From Panicum virgatum (Eukaryota > Streptophyta > Magnoliopsida > Poales > Poaceae), in the NCBI RefSeq assembly GCF_016808335.1, contig NC_053142.1, positions 972,541-1,036,540 on the forward strand: a stretch of DNA of 64,000 bases, read 5' to 3'. Below are positions 43,264-55,300 of the stretch, one piece after another (the stretch's first letter is position 1; each line of letters opens with the position of its first letter). The notes beneath the pieces are model-generated. The model saw only the letters and a list, made by a program, of their open reading frames with translations. It was not told the origin of the DNA and did no database searches. Both the position numbers and the translations under genes were made by a program.

Positions 43264-44291
43264 ATGGCTTCCCCACTCCGCGGCATCACCGGAAATCACG
43301 CTCATCTTCCATCCCCATCCATTCTTCCGGCCGCCGGCCGCCCGAGATCACGCACGCCGCCAATGCATCAGCTCGGACCCCGTCCCCTCCTCTCTCTTCG
43401 ACACCCCCTTCTTCTCCTCTCTCCTGCGGGCTGCTGCCCACTCGCCTCCTCCCCTCCCCCCACCCACGCTGGAGCGAATCCGGACGGCTCGCACCGCCGA
43501 CGTCCCCGAGGGCCCTCACCGCCGCCGTGCTCCCGACTCTCCCCGCACTCGCCGAGGCCTCCTCCTCCAAGCCCAACGAGCGGATTCCCCCTGCAGTCGA
43601 CCTCGGAGGCGACGCCGCGCCCCACGGGGTCCTTCTCGACGCCGCCGCGACGTCCTCGACGCCATCGCCGCCACTGCCGCGCCACGACGTCCTCGGGGTC
43701 CTCCTCGCCGTCATCGTCGCCGAAGCCGACAGCCACCGTGCCGCGCCCCGTTGTGTCCTCCTCGCCGTCGCCCCCCGTCTGCCTCGACGGCTTCGAGCCC
43801 ACCGCCACCATGCACATCACGCCGGGCATCGGGATGGAGATCCCCATCTGGGCGATGGCGCGGGCCGGGTGCCAGGTGAAGATCGTGGTCGCCGACTGGT
43901 TTGCGCTTTGTTCCGATGGTTTGCTTTTTTGTTCATGTTGGCAGACTTATCCTAATCCGTTACAAGACCATCGAGCCTATTCAACTGTCAAGTATGGCCT
44001 GCCTTGCCTATCCTAAATTGTCTGCTGCTTTCAGTTGTTTTATTCAGTTCTGTGCATTGGTAGCTCTGCAATATGTTAAGATGAAAATGCCAGGCAGTAC
44101 TTCGTCAATGAAGATGATACTGTACCGCAAAAGGTAAAACAAGAGAAAAAAAATAAAATTTACGATGCTTTGCATTGGGATATTGCGGTTGACGGTGAAT
44201 TTACTAGCAGTTACATCTTCTGTTGTTACAGGTGGCTGTTCAGAAGAACAGTCGGCGTGGCGTCCACTTCCGTCATGCTGGGCCTCGTTAG
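43264..44291 (+). CDS. Chimeric TyrRS-like/PFK fragment ORF (predicted spliced, 275 aa)
   Basis: ATG 43264 opens a frame that passes through a Pro/Ser-rich N-terminus. It then runs into a tyrosyl-tRNA-synthetase-like segment (43783-43908: FEPTATMHITPGI with the class I HIGH-like MHITPG, then AGCQVKIVVADWFAL). It continues without a stop into a phosphofructokinase exon (YPNPLQDHRAYSTVK). Exons 43264-43991, 44094-44133 and 44232-44291 join in phase at GT-AG introns, and the frame ends at TAG 44289-44291. This would be a Helitron-made fusion transcript. It lacks most of both source enzymes, so no activity is expected. Whether it is expressed is unknown. Confidence 0.4.
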
Positions 44292-45643
44292 AGGGTAGGG
44301 TACATTAGTCCCCTCCAAGTTATGGGAACACATTACTTGTTTCTAGGCTGACAGAAATATCCTTGTACTTGAGCCTTTGTAGATTTATTTTGGTCCCGAT
44401 GAAGTAAAAGCCTGCATTCTAACTTGTGGAGGCCTCTGCCCTGGGCTTAACACTGTTATCAGAGAATTGGTGTGTAGCTTGTCACACATGTACAATGTCA
44501 GCAGCGTCTTTGGAATACAGGTATGCGTCCTTTTGTTAATTGCCATATATCACCCAAATGAATAGTTAAAACTCTAATCCTGCATCTGACCCATGCTTTA
44601 TCACAACCTGTCCCCTCCGCTATAGATTGCTGTTGTTAAATAAAGGACCGGCCAGTTTATTTGATTATTAGCACAGGATATTATATCATATTTTAGTGTG
44701 TCGTGTAGAACAAAATTAGATCGTGTTTGAATGAATCACTTTCCGTTCCATGTAAGCCATATATTTGGGCTGACCAGAGGGACCCTGGTTTATCAATTAA
44801 GGCAGCTTAGGCTTTGCTCTCCTTTTTTAAGTGAAGGCTGATGCTTTAGTCAAATGTCCATTTAAAGTAAGAGCGACCAATATGTATGCTGACTGGTAGG
44901 TTTGATATCGTAATCCTCCCATAAATAGTGGGTCTAGGATAATCAGTTTTGAATTTTGATAATTCAGTATTTAAAAATTTGATTAATGTCTGCCTTAGCA
45001 TGTTATACTAATTGCAGAATGGATACAAAGGGTTTTATTCTAGCAACTATCTTCCCCTGACACCGAATAGTGTCAACGACATCCACAAAAGGGGTGGTAC
45101 AATTCTTGGGACATCACGAGGTGGTCATGATATAAAGAAGATTGTTGATAACATTCAAGATCATGGAATTAATCAGGTAAATACGATTTTACAATTGTAC
45201 CCATCGACATACATCTTCTGACTGGACGTTGACTCATATACTAGCACACTTTATCCAGGTGTATATCATTGGAGGAGATCGAACTCAGAAGGGAGCATAC
45301 GAGATATTCAAGGTAATTATCACTGAGAACGTGGACTCTTGACATATATTCTTTCCAGCATGATTATAGAAGATATGTTAATAAGAAGCCTCTACGAAAC
45401 ATCATTGTGGTAATAGGTACAAAACAGAAGGTATGCTGATTTTATTAACATATACTACTATAGAAACATCATTGTCTACCTATATGCTTTATTTTGCAGG
45501 AAATAATGTGGAAATTAAATAGCAGTTTTACTTATGATGTTCTTTACCCTGATATGTTACGAATTGTTGGCAGGAAATCCGAAAACGTGGCCTGAAAGTT
45601 TCTGTGGCCGGAGTCCCCAAGACAATTGATAATGACATTGCGG
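43950..45643 (+). pseudogene. Truncated 6-phosphofructokinase gene fragment (7 exons)
   Basis: The source gene encodes plant ATP-dependent PFK, which phosphorylates fructose 6-phosphate in glycolysis. The exons are 43950-43991, 44094-44133, 44232-44294, 44383-44520, 45018-45176, 45259-45312 and 45575-45643, all with GT-AG borders. They encode [88 protein letters not shown] and [13 protein letters not shown]. The ATP-binding GGDG motif reads GGDR here, an in-frame TAG lies at 44289-44291, and everything after PKTIDNDIA is missing. It is therefore a captured, inactive fragment. Confidence 0.88.
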
Positions 45644-45910
45644 TAATATTTCACAAGATATCTTTATTTTTTTAATGCAAAAATCCTTCACGACATTGCC
45701 TTTTAAGTGACCACTCGTATGAGGTTGTGATATCCAAATATCTTGGTTCATAGATTATATATAGTTGATATCCAACAATTGCGACTTCGTTGCTTGTTTT
45801 CACCATATATAGTTTCTCAAAAATGCTTGTTGCAACTAAAATTTAGTGTTGTTATTTTTTCATAACATTGTAGTTTAGACACGTGCGATGTCGTACCTGC
45901 ACCCTACTAG

Positions 45911-46309
45911 TATTGGCAAATGAAGCATCATTATTTTGAGAAATCCCAATTCTCAGATCAATGAATTTTCTTCTCAAGAAGAAGACGACCTTATCAAGCA
46001 AGTCAATGTGGGCACAACTATAGCTACACCCCTGGAAGTCACGACCAAAAATAATTCTGATCTCCCCTACAGCCACCATCTAGATGGAAGGGCGATGAGA
46101 AAGCAAAATGCAAGAAAATTAACAACCAGAAGAGAGCCCTGAGATGTCATCAAGCAGTGCAGTGCCATCAGCAACAGATTGACAATTCCTTCGATCACTC
46201 CAGCTCGCAGAGTCAACACACCAATGATGATTTCAGCTCCTGCTCATGACGCCACCAATCTCGAATGCATGGCTTGACTTCAGCTCGGAAGTCCGGCGAT
46301 TCATCGATA
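45911..46309. other. LTR-element interior right of the Helitron
   Basis: Continuation of the non-autonomous LTR element; no gene is seen. Confidence 0.4.
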
Positions 46310-46817
46310 ACTACTTCGACTACCAACCTTTATTTGTCTCGGCAAAGTCAAAGGCATGGCCTATCGAGTAGTTGGGCTAAGAGACATGCTCTCCGCGACC
46401 CTAGAGACAAGTTCTCTACCTTCTTCATGAGTGGTTACTCCATCGGCTACCTCGAGTACCAATCTTTCTTTGTTAAGTCAAAGTCAAAGGCACGGCCTAT
46501 CGAGTAGTCGGGGCTAAGAGACATGCTCTCCGTGGCCCTAGAGACAAGTTCTCTATCTTCTTCAGGAGTCGTTACTTCATCGGCTACCTCGAGTACCAAC
46601 CTTTCTTTGTTAAGTCAAAGTCAAAGGCACGGCCTATCGAGTAGTCGGGGCTAAGAGGCATGCTCTCTGTGGTCCTAGAGACAAGTTCTTTACCTTCTTC
46701 ATGAGTCGTTACTCCATCGGCTACCTCGAGTACCAACATTTCTTTGTTAAGTCAAAGTCAAAGGCACGGCCTATCGAGTAGTCGGGCCAAAGAGACATGC
46801 TCTCCGCGGCTATTGGC
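46310..46817. repeat. 137-bp tandem repeat, about 3.7 copies
   Basis: Units start CTCGAGTACCAA at 46451, 46588 and 46725, with a more diverged first unit from about 46314. Each includes GTCAAAGTCAAAGGCACGGC and CTAGAGACAAGTTCT. The spacing is exactly 137 bp between the three clear units. Confidence 0.9.
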
Positions 46818-48069
46818 GCCTGCCAACGTCACCACCGGGAAAGCAGCGATGACGCCCGTAGACGCCAATTGGGGTGGCAGTATTTCATGGACCACGAATA
46901 AATCCGCAAGCGCACAGAATACCGCTGTAGCATTTTACCCGGGAGTATACCGGGGTGTCATTTATATTTCCGCAGCGAAGACGGTGAGTGAAGAGATATA
47001 GACTAGTTGATGAATTTTATCTAGATTGGATATTCTCATGCATAAATAGGGGTAAGATATATAACATGGTTGGAGGTAGTGTGACACACACATAAACTAC
47101 CCTCTAGATAAATAAATAAAAGAAAAGAAAAAAAAATGCTCGAATCAACTATGCTATGCTAGCTATATCTATGTCATCTTATGGTTAGAGAGATTAAACT
47201 ACACAACAGGAAGACCGCTATCGAAGCAACGGGAGGAGCCCGTACACCCCGGTGGCTTTATGAACCTCCTAACCCCCATACCGAACATGGAGGATTACTA
47301 GGGCTCGAACAGGGCTGTCAGTCACCACCTGCTGGCTACTTCTACAAACATGGGTATAGTTGACATCCAGCAACTCTTAGCTAATCTAGACACCATGTCT
47401 ACACTAGTAAGCGATACTCTAGTGTTCCGCGCGGAGCCCCCACCCTCCGGTTGGACAGACATCACACTAGAGCAAACATACAAATACTGGAGTAGTTGAT
47501 AGAGTTCTAAGGCCGATATGTTAACCATCTCAAGCACAAGGCAATCATGCAATGCAAGCATTGAACAATAACGCAACCAGATAAAGAAGCATATATCCGA
47601 TAACTCAGAACATACTTCAAATAGATATCGGTAACCATAGTCTAATTCTATTATGAAAGCGATCGGGTGCTCTAGCCTAAGAGGGGGAGGGGGTGAATTA
47701 GGCACTCTAAAAACCTTAACCTATGGCTCCAACTAGTTTGCACAAAACTTAAACTAAAACAAGCTATCTAGATGTGCATCTACGGTTCACCTTAGTGTGA
47801 GACCCTCATCCCAAAAGAGTTTTGCAACCTATAGCCAATCCTAGCAAGATACTACACTAAGAAAGTAAAGGCACACAAGTTGCAATATGAAATGCGGAAG
47901 CTAAAAGAGAGGGATGAGAGAAAGCGAACTCTCGACACGAGGATATATCCCGTGGTTCGGTTTGCGACAAAGGCGCCCCTACGTCCACGTTGTTGAAGCA
48001 CTCACGAAGAGTATCGCTTCCCGGCAATCAAGTCTCTTCCGTGAACACAATCACGGTCACCTTGATAAC
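46818..48069. other. Retroelement-like non-coding sequence; no gene seen
   Basis: The sequence includes CTAAGAGGGGGAGGGGGTG (about 47679) and a CTTCCGTGAACACAATCACGG-type LTR-like stretch near 48035. Both have the flavour of grass LTR elements, but no complete LTR pair, PBS or coding motif was identified. Gypsy element 2 inserts at its right end; the left 5-bp flank is ATAAC (48065-48069). Confidence 0.4.
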
Positions 48070-51000
48070 TGTGGCAGTACCGCCCTAATTAATCCGGCTC
48101 AAGTGCGCTAACCATCATCTTAAAGATCATCCCGGCTAACACGCACTTCAAACGGAGTAATTCGGCAGTGCTGTCGGGTAAAGTCCCGAAGAATCCACCT
48201 GAGCGTCAATCGAACCCAAAGCTTACATGTAACCCACATGAAGGTGAGTCCAGAGAGTACAACATTTCCCAGATGCATTACATTATAGAGTCTTAGCTTA
48301 AGTATTACAAACCAAGTTCGAAATCTTCGAAAGGTACTTGAAGTTCGAATTGAAAGTAGTTCAGAGTTTACTGCAGCGGAAATAAAACGAGTTCTAAACG
48401 ACGATACATGATGTCATGATGAAGCCCGTACATGACATCACTCGGCATTTTCATCGTTGGCCGGAGTCGTATCCCACTCCACCGACCAACCAGGAGGCAG
48501 AGTACACGGCCAAGTCAAACTAGCAATCATGTCCTCAAAGGTATCACCTGAAACAAAATTGAGCCACAAGCAAGGCTGAGTATACTAATACTCAGCAAGG
48601 CTTACCCGACTAGGATATAGCTAGCCCTCTAACTAGACATGCAAGGCTTTTTGCTTGAGGGGTTTGTCTTTGCCGAAAAGCAATAAAGAGTAAGTCCTTA
48701 TTTTCCGATTTTAGCTTTCAAGTTCTAGTTTGATTAACCATTCTACATTAGCATCTATCCTAAAGCATACATGGTGAAAAACAATTATTTTTCCTCATTC
48801 AACCATATTTCTCATCATCATTGTTCCACCTCTTACTCTATGTGGCAAAAGGGTTAAGCAGTCTCAATATCCGTGAGAGACGGACGATTCGAATCGAATT
48901 TGTTAACCTGGCCAAGCAGACCTAAACACACGCATGGGGAATACAATCACCCATGCGACTTTTCCCCTTTTTCCCCGGGCATGAAACAGGCCCACCGCCC
49001 TAGGGTGCCCTGCACCCGTGCGTGACCATGGACCAGACAGTGGGGAGTATGTTCCACGGCCGGTTCCATCAGGTACTTAAGCTTACCGATTACCATATTC
49101 TCGGCATGTGGTTAGTACGTTCAAATGCTTAACCACCACTACCACACACCGCGACCTTATCCATTTTCACTAAACAGACGGGGTATCCTGAGTACCACAA
49201 CCCCGCCCGTAAACCTTATATTGCAGTGCGTAGTAGTCATTCAACTCCTATAAGCTCGCGAGTGACAGGAAATCACTCGACTTCTACCGAACCATTAGCA
49301 TAGCCAACTAGCGACCTACACATACTAGTGTTCAAGCATAGGTACCTAGGTTCATGCAACTAAGGTTCCAAATAATTCCTGCAACTTAAATGCACAAATA
49401 AATAGGAATATAAATAGTTGCATAAATTTAGAATAGGTAGGACATGCTCCGGGGCTTGCCTTCCTGAGCGGAGCTAGCCTTGGGCTCTTCTGAACTCTGG
49501 TTCAGGTCTTCAGTGACTTCAGTTAGATTAACTTGAGCTTCACGCTGCTCACTCTCGGACTCCGGCACCAACTCGTACGTACCGTCAGGGAGAGTAGTCG
49601 AATCTATATGAAATGCATAAGCGTGAGTTATTTTAGTGATACGATTTAATCAATTCTTCACTAAAGAGTTGTAATCCAACGCAACTCAAGATGATTTGCA
49701 ATATATATTGCTACAACATTTTGGGCAATCATTTAGAGTAATGACCATTAACTGATTTCACAAAGTTACTAGGGTGGATTTTACCTATTATCCCTATGCA
49801 GCTAAAGAAATGATTTTTCTTATTTATTACTTGGTTAAGCATGTCCTTATCATAAATAAAGTTAAACAGAGATTCTGGGTTTGAAAATTTTATGCAAGGT
49901 ACACCTCTGAGAAAATTGCCTCCTGTGAAATTTTTAGCTCATTTTATGCAGCCTGTTAACCATGAAAAATAAAACAAACAGCTACTGCTAGAAACAAAAA
50001 TGAATTTTACAGGTCAAACTATGCAATTAATGGTATTGAAATTTTAACTGAGTGTTTTCTATCTAAAGATGAGCCTGCCATAAATGTTTCACAATTAAAC
50101 AAGCATTGGACAGGGCATGAAAAATAGAGCAAAGTATAGCTGCATGGATCAAAAACTAATTTCTACAGACTGTTCTAGCCAGTTCCAGAACCTCATCTTT
50201 TACCAGCTTGGTTATATACTCAAAGTTAACCCCTAGAAAAATTATTAGAATTTTTCATGTACAGAAACTATTTTTAATAATTTAATGTAGCTATCCTCAC
50301 CAAAAATCATTTGGTCCAGCTTGACTTAACTAAAAATTCTCAAACTTTTTCTGTAGACTCTTGGAACTAAAATACAAGTACTGTAAAAGTTTGAACCCAT
50401 GAAACATATCATAACAACTTGGATAAATAAAACTATCCTTCCTAGGCATACAACAAGATTTAAATAAACTGATAGCTAGGCATGTAAACTGTCCACGAAA
50501 TTTTTACACAAGCTTATACATCTAACATGTAACCCACTGACCAAAAATGGCTAATAGCTCATGCTTGTATCTTGAGATCTAATATAAAGTACATTTTCGT
50601 TGTATTTTAAATGAAATAAAAACTGTTGAGCAAATGAAAAAGTGCATGTAGAAAAAGTTGTAGATCTCTTTGCAAAGATTCCAGAACAATTGAGTTTCCA
50701 TTTTTCTACGATTTTTAAACGAATTTACTAGTTTGCTGTTTTTCAAAACAAAAAGAAAAAGGAAATGTAATCTTGCATCTAGGCCCCTGGAACAAATTGG
50801 GGGCTCACATACATGCCCTTGGCCGGAGCCAAGAACAGGGGAGGCGGCGGCAGGGGTTTCCCGGCGAGGAGAAGGCTCGCCGGCGGCGGGGAAGTGGGGG
50901 AACGGCAAGAGGGAGGCGAGAGCTACTCGAAGGTAGGCTTGTCGAGGTCGGGGGCGGCCAGTGGCGGGGTGGGCGGCGGAGTAGTGGCTCGCCGGCGGCG

Positions 51001-52239
51001 TCGAGCTGCGGCGGCGCCGCTCCGGTGTGGGAGGAAGGGCGACGACCGGCCGGGAAGCTTCACTGGACCACGATTGAGCGAGTTTGGGGGTCAATTTGTG
51101 TCGGGGAGTAGGGCTCCACGGCGGCCTACGGAGGAGCGGCGGCCATGGCGCCGGCGGCGGCGTTCCAAGGTGCGGGGAGGGGAGGGGGAGCTCGGTTTGG
51201 GGTGGAACGGAAAGGGGATGAGCGGGAACGCGGGGTGGCGAAGCAAAATGGGGAGGAGAGGGCTGCGTAGGGGAACTCGGCAGTGGAGCTCAGGCGGCGG
51301 CTCTAGGAGAGGGAGGGGAGTGGAGCGGGGATGTGAGAACGGCTCCTGGGAAGGCAATTAGAGAGGGAGAAGCTCGGTAGGGGAGGGGCGCGGGGTGAAG
51401 GCACGGCGCCGTCCGGGCTCACTTGTCGCGACGGCGGCGTCGCGGAGCGGCAGCAGGCCCATTCCTCGCGCCTCGAGGTCAACGGTGTGCGTGCGTGGCT
51501 GGGTGGGCAGTGGCGTGTGGGGAGAGGGAAGGGAGGCGTCGGTGGCACGGCCGGGCGGTGGGGCAGTAATGGCACGGCGGCAGGCGCTGCGATGATGGCG
51601 AGCGGGTGCCGTGGCGGGCGGCGTGCGCGCTCGAGTGGGGTGGTGATGGCGTGGCGCAGCGAGGCAGCAGCGAGGCGGTAGCAGGACAGCGAGCACGAGC
51701 GGCCAGCGGCGCGACGAGCGGGTGGCAGCGGCGCGTGCTCTGCCGCGCGCGCAGGGAGGGGAGAGTCAGCGAGGGAGAGAGAGAGGGGAGAGAGAAAGGG
51801 AGTGGAGAGAGAGAAAAGAAAGTCCACGGTTTGACTTAGCCAAAACTCGAAATTTTCAATGGAAACATGAAAAATTTTGAACACGAAAGTTGTTCAAAAT
51901 TCCATTTCCTACAACTTTCCTTTCAGGCAAAACTTCGTTTGAGTAATGATTTGAAAGTTAAAAATTTGAATTCAAGTTTAAATGATCCCACTATTTTTCG
52001 GGGTTTACTCAAAATTTCATGTTGTAACTTGAAAAACTTTGAACACGAAAGTTGTTTATATTGTCAAACCCTACAACTTTTGTTTTGGGCAAAAGTTCAT
52101 TTGAGCAAAGGTGCGAGAGTTGACTTTTTGGTGTATTTAAACGGAATTTCGGCTTTTACGCGATCACCAAAACAGGGTTTACTGTGTCATTTGATGTTAA
52201 TGGCATGTTTAAATAGTGCTAAACACCGGAGGTGTTACA
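48070..52239 (-). repeat. 3' LTR of gypsy element 2
   Basis: A 4170-bp LTR, reading TGTAACACC at 52239 to GCCACA at 48070 on the minus strand. The conserved hairpin is at 48576-48595, the GC-type donor-like block at 49444-49460, a GC-rich part at about 50800-51800 and U3 inverted-repeat arms at 52048-52055/52073-52080. A second, similar pair lies near 51885-51925. Long frames in the GC-rich part are compositional. Confidence 0.93.
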
Positions 52240-52252
52240 GCCTACCCCCCTT
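52240..52252 (-). other. Polypurine tract of element 2
   Basis: The minus strand reads AAGGGGGGTAGGC immediately before the 3' LTR, matching the tract of element 1. Confidence 0.85.
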
Positions 52253-52345
52253 AAAAGAATCTCGTCCCGAGATTCAGATAAGCAAGCTAAGTGCAGGAAA
52301 GAGATGTACCTCCAGTGGAATTCAGAAATCCGGGGAAATTTTGAT

Positions 52346-55300
52346 TTAGGTAGCTTTCAGTTTCCAGGTAGCTTCCTCTTCGGTATGGTGACTCCATTGA
52401 ATCTTGTACATTCTAACTGCTTTTCTTCGAGTGACCCTTTCCTTTTGATCCAAAACCTTGATAGGGTATTCAACATAAGAGAGATCTGGTTCTACCAATA
52501 TTTCTGTTTGTTCAATGATCTCGGTGGGAATCCGAACACATTTCTTGAGTTGAGAAACATGGAAAACATCATGTACTGCTGTCAATCGAGGAGGAAGTCA
52601 TAGTCTATAGGCCACGGGTCCACAAATCTCAGTGATTTCATAAGGGCCAATATATCGGGGAGCTAATTTGCCCTTCACGCCGAATCTCTGCACACCCTTG
52701 GTTGGCGAGACGCAAAGATAGACATGATTACCTACTTCAAATTGCAAAGGGTCTCTCCTTTTATCAAAATAACTCTTTTGCCTAGACTGGGCGGCCTTTA
52801 AATTCTCTTGTATTACCCTCACCTTCTCTTCTGCCTCTGTTACGAGATCGGGTCCGAATACCACTCGTTCTCCGACTTGCGACCAGCTCAAAGGGGTACG
52901 ACACTGTCGACCATATAAGGCCTCAAATGGTGCCATTTTCAAACTCTTTTGATAACTATTGTTATATGAGAACTCCGCTAGAGCTAGACATTTGTCCCAA
53001 CTCTTGTCATAATGAATGACGCAAGCTCTCAACATGTCTTCCAGGATTTGGTTCCCCCTCTCAGTTTGCCCATCAGTTTGGGGGTGATAAGCTGAGCTTC
53101 GAATTAATTTTGTCCCAAGAGATGCTTGCAACTGTTCCCAAAAGCGTGCAACGAACTGTGTCCCACGATCAGAAATGATTGTCTTGGGTACCCCATGCAA
53201 GCAAACAATACGATCGAGATAGATCTCAGCGTACTTCTTGGCAGTGTAAGTAGTATGTACTGGAATAAAATGTGCCGTCTTGGTGAGTCTATCCACGATA
53301 ACCCAAATGGAGTCATGCTTCTGGGATGTGTTGGGTAATCCAACAATGAAGTCCATACTTATGTCTTCCCATTTCCACGATGGGATAGGCAGAGGTTGAA
53401 GCAAACCGGCTACCCTCAAGTGGCTGGCTTTGACTCTCTGGCAGGTGTCACATTCCGAGACATATTTAGCAATTTCCCTTTTCATCCTAGTCCACCAGAA
53501 ATTTTGCCTAAGATCTTGGTACATCTTGGTACTGCCCGGGTGAATAGAAAATTTGGAAAGATGTGCCTCGTCGAGAATTTGCTTCCGAAGATCATGATTT
53601 TTCGGAACAACTAAACGGCTTTCGAACCATAGGACTCCCTTATGGTCCTGACGAAAACACTTATACTTCCTTTCTCCTTGAGAGAGTTTTTGTTTAATGA
53701 TCCCAACACCTTTATCATGTAATTGGGCCATAATGATTTGATCATGAAGAGTTGGTTCAACTGAGATGTGATTTAATGTACCTTGGGGAATCATTTCCAA
53801 CTGGAGCTTCCTCATCCCATTACAGAGGGTTTCTGAGTAGGATTCCACGGATAGGCAATGGCAATGAGCTTTGCGACTTAATGCATCTGCTACAACATTA
53901 GCCTTGCCTGGGTGATAGTGCACCTCAAGATCATAATCCTTGATTAATTCTAGCCACCGTCTTTGTCTCATATTCAGGTCAGCTTGAGTGAAAATATATT
54001 TGAGACTTTTGTGATCGGTGTAGATATTGCAATGAGCACCCATAAGATAATGCCTCCATATCTTTAGAGCGTGAATGACAGCTGCTAATTCAAGGTCGTG
54101 AGTAGGATAATTCTGCTCATGGGGTCGAAGAGCTCGTGACGCATAAGCAATAACTCTATTGTCTTGCATGAGCACACAACCAAGGCCAGTACCCGACGCA
54201 TCACAATACACGTCAAAGGACTTGGTATTATCAGGTTGAGCTAAGACAGGTGCTGTAGTCAACTGCTCCCTCAGGGTGTGGAAAGCCTTTTCACATTTTT
54301 CATCCCACACAAACTTCACTCCTTTCTTCAATAGTTCAGTCATTGGCTTAGCAATTCTGGAGAAATCCGGAATGAATCTGCGATAATACCCGGCTAAACC
54401 CAGAAAACTGCGAATCTGATGAACGGAGGTAGGAGGTTTCCAGTCCATCACCTCTTGCACTTTACTAGGATCCACAGCTATGCCTTCGTTGGAAATAGTG
54501 TGGCCCAAGAATTTCACACTATCTAGCCAGAATTCACACTTGGAAAATTTAGCATAGAGCTGATGGTCCCGAAGACGTTGGAGAACAATGCACATGTGCT
54601 TAGCATGGTCTTCCTCATTCTTGGAATAAATAAGGATGTCATCAATGAAAACCACGACAAACTTGTCGAGCTCAGGCATGAATACCGAGTTCATGAGATA
54701 CATGAAATAGGCAGGTGCATTTGTGAGACCAAAAGACATGACTAAATACTCATAGAGTCCATACCGTGTGGAAAAGGCGGTTTTAGGAATATCACATGGA
54801 CGAATTTTGATCTGATGATAGCCGGAGCGAAGATCAATCTTTGAGAAAATCCTAGCTCCAGCCAGTTGATCGAAGAGAACATCAATGCGGGGAAGTGGAT
54901 ATTTGTTTTTAATGGTCACCACATTGAGAGGTCGGTAGTCCACACACAACCTCAAACTATCATCCTTTTTCTTTACCAAGAGAGCTGGACAACCCCAAGG
55001 TGATGCACTAGGGCGAATGAAACCTTTGTCCAGCAGCTCTTGAAGTTGAATTTTTAACTCGGCCAACTCTTTGGGTGGCATTCTATATGGCCTCTTTGAG
55101 ATAGGGGCAGTGCCTGGCTGTAGTTCAATAACGAACTCGATCTCCCTATCTGGTGGCATTCCTGGCAGGTCATCCGGGAACACATCGGTGTACTCGCATA
55201 CCACAGGAATTTCTTCTAGGTTGGATGTGCTCATGGCAAATGCGCAGGAATTGACACACTCTCGGAAGGGTAAATAGAGAGTAGTGGCTCCATATTTTGG

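Larger units (their letters stand above)
43077..45910 (+). mobile_element. Non-autonomous gene-capturing Helitron
   Basis: The 5' end TCTATGTATACTATAAGG at 43077 is preceded by A. The 3' end CACCCTACTAG at 45910 is followed by T, with a short possible stem (GTGC/GCAC) just before it. The A/T insertion context, TC start and CTAG end are the Helitron hallmarks. No Rep/helicase is present. It carries fragments of two host genes in its own transcriptional orientation, with introns kept, as maize Helitrons commonly do. It is inserted in the LTR element that starts at 39926. Confidence 0.75.
40310..46817 (+). mobile_element. Internal region of the non-autonomous LTR element, with nested insertions
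   Basis: No pol-like protein is encoded. A short ORF from ATG 40360 (111 codons) may be a gag remnant but shows no known motif. A 45-bp sequence is repeated at 41358-41402 and 41436-41480. A Pack-MULE (41698-42773) and a Helitron (43077-45910) interrupt it. The remainder at 45911-46309 and the 137-bp tandem repeats to 46817 have the same character as the left part. The 3' end is uncertain. It resembles non-autonomous elements that depend on a gypsy partner, such as rice Dasheng (analogy only). Confidence 0.5.

Noticed and set aside
43136..43714. Several Pro/Arg-rich ORFs before the TyrRS-like piece as separate genes
   Set aside because: Compositional frames; only the 43264 frame connects to recognisable sequence.
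47679..48069. A complete Copia LTR left of gypsy element 2
   Set aside because: Only LTR-like phrases are seen; no paired end, PBS or duplication supports a defined element.
50579..51884. ORFs of 100-190 residues in the GC-rich part of LTR 2 (also 62345-63749)
   Set aside because: They mirror each other on opposite strands and shift frame between the two LTR copies.
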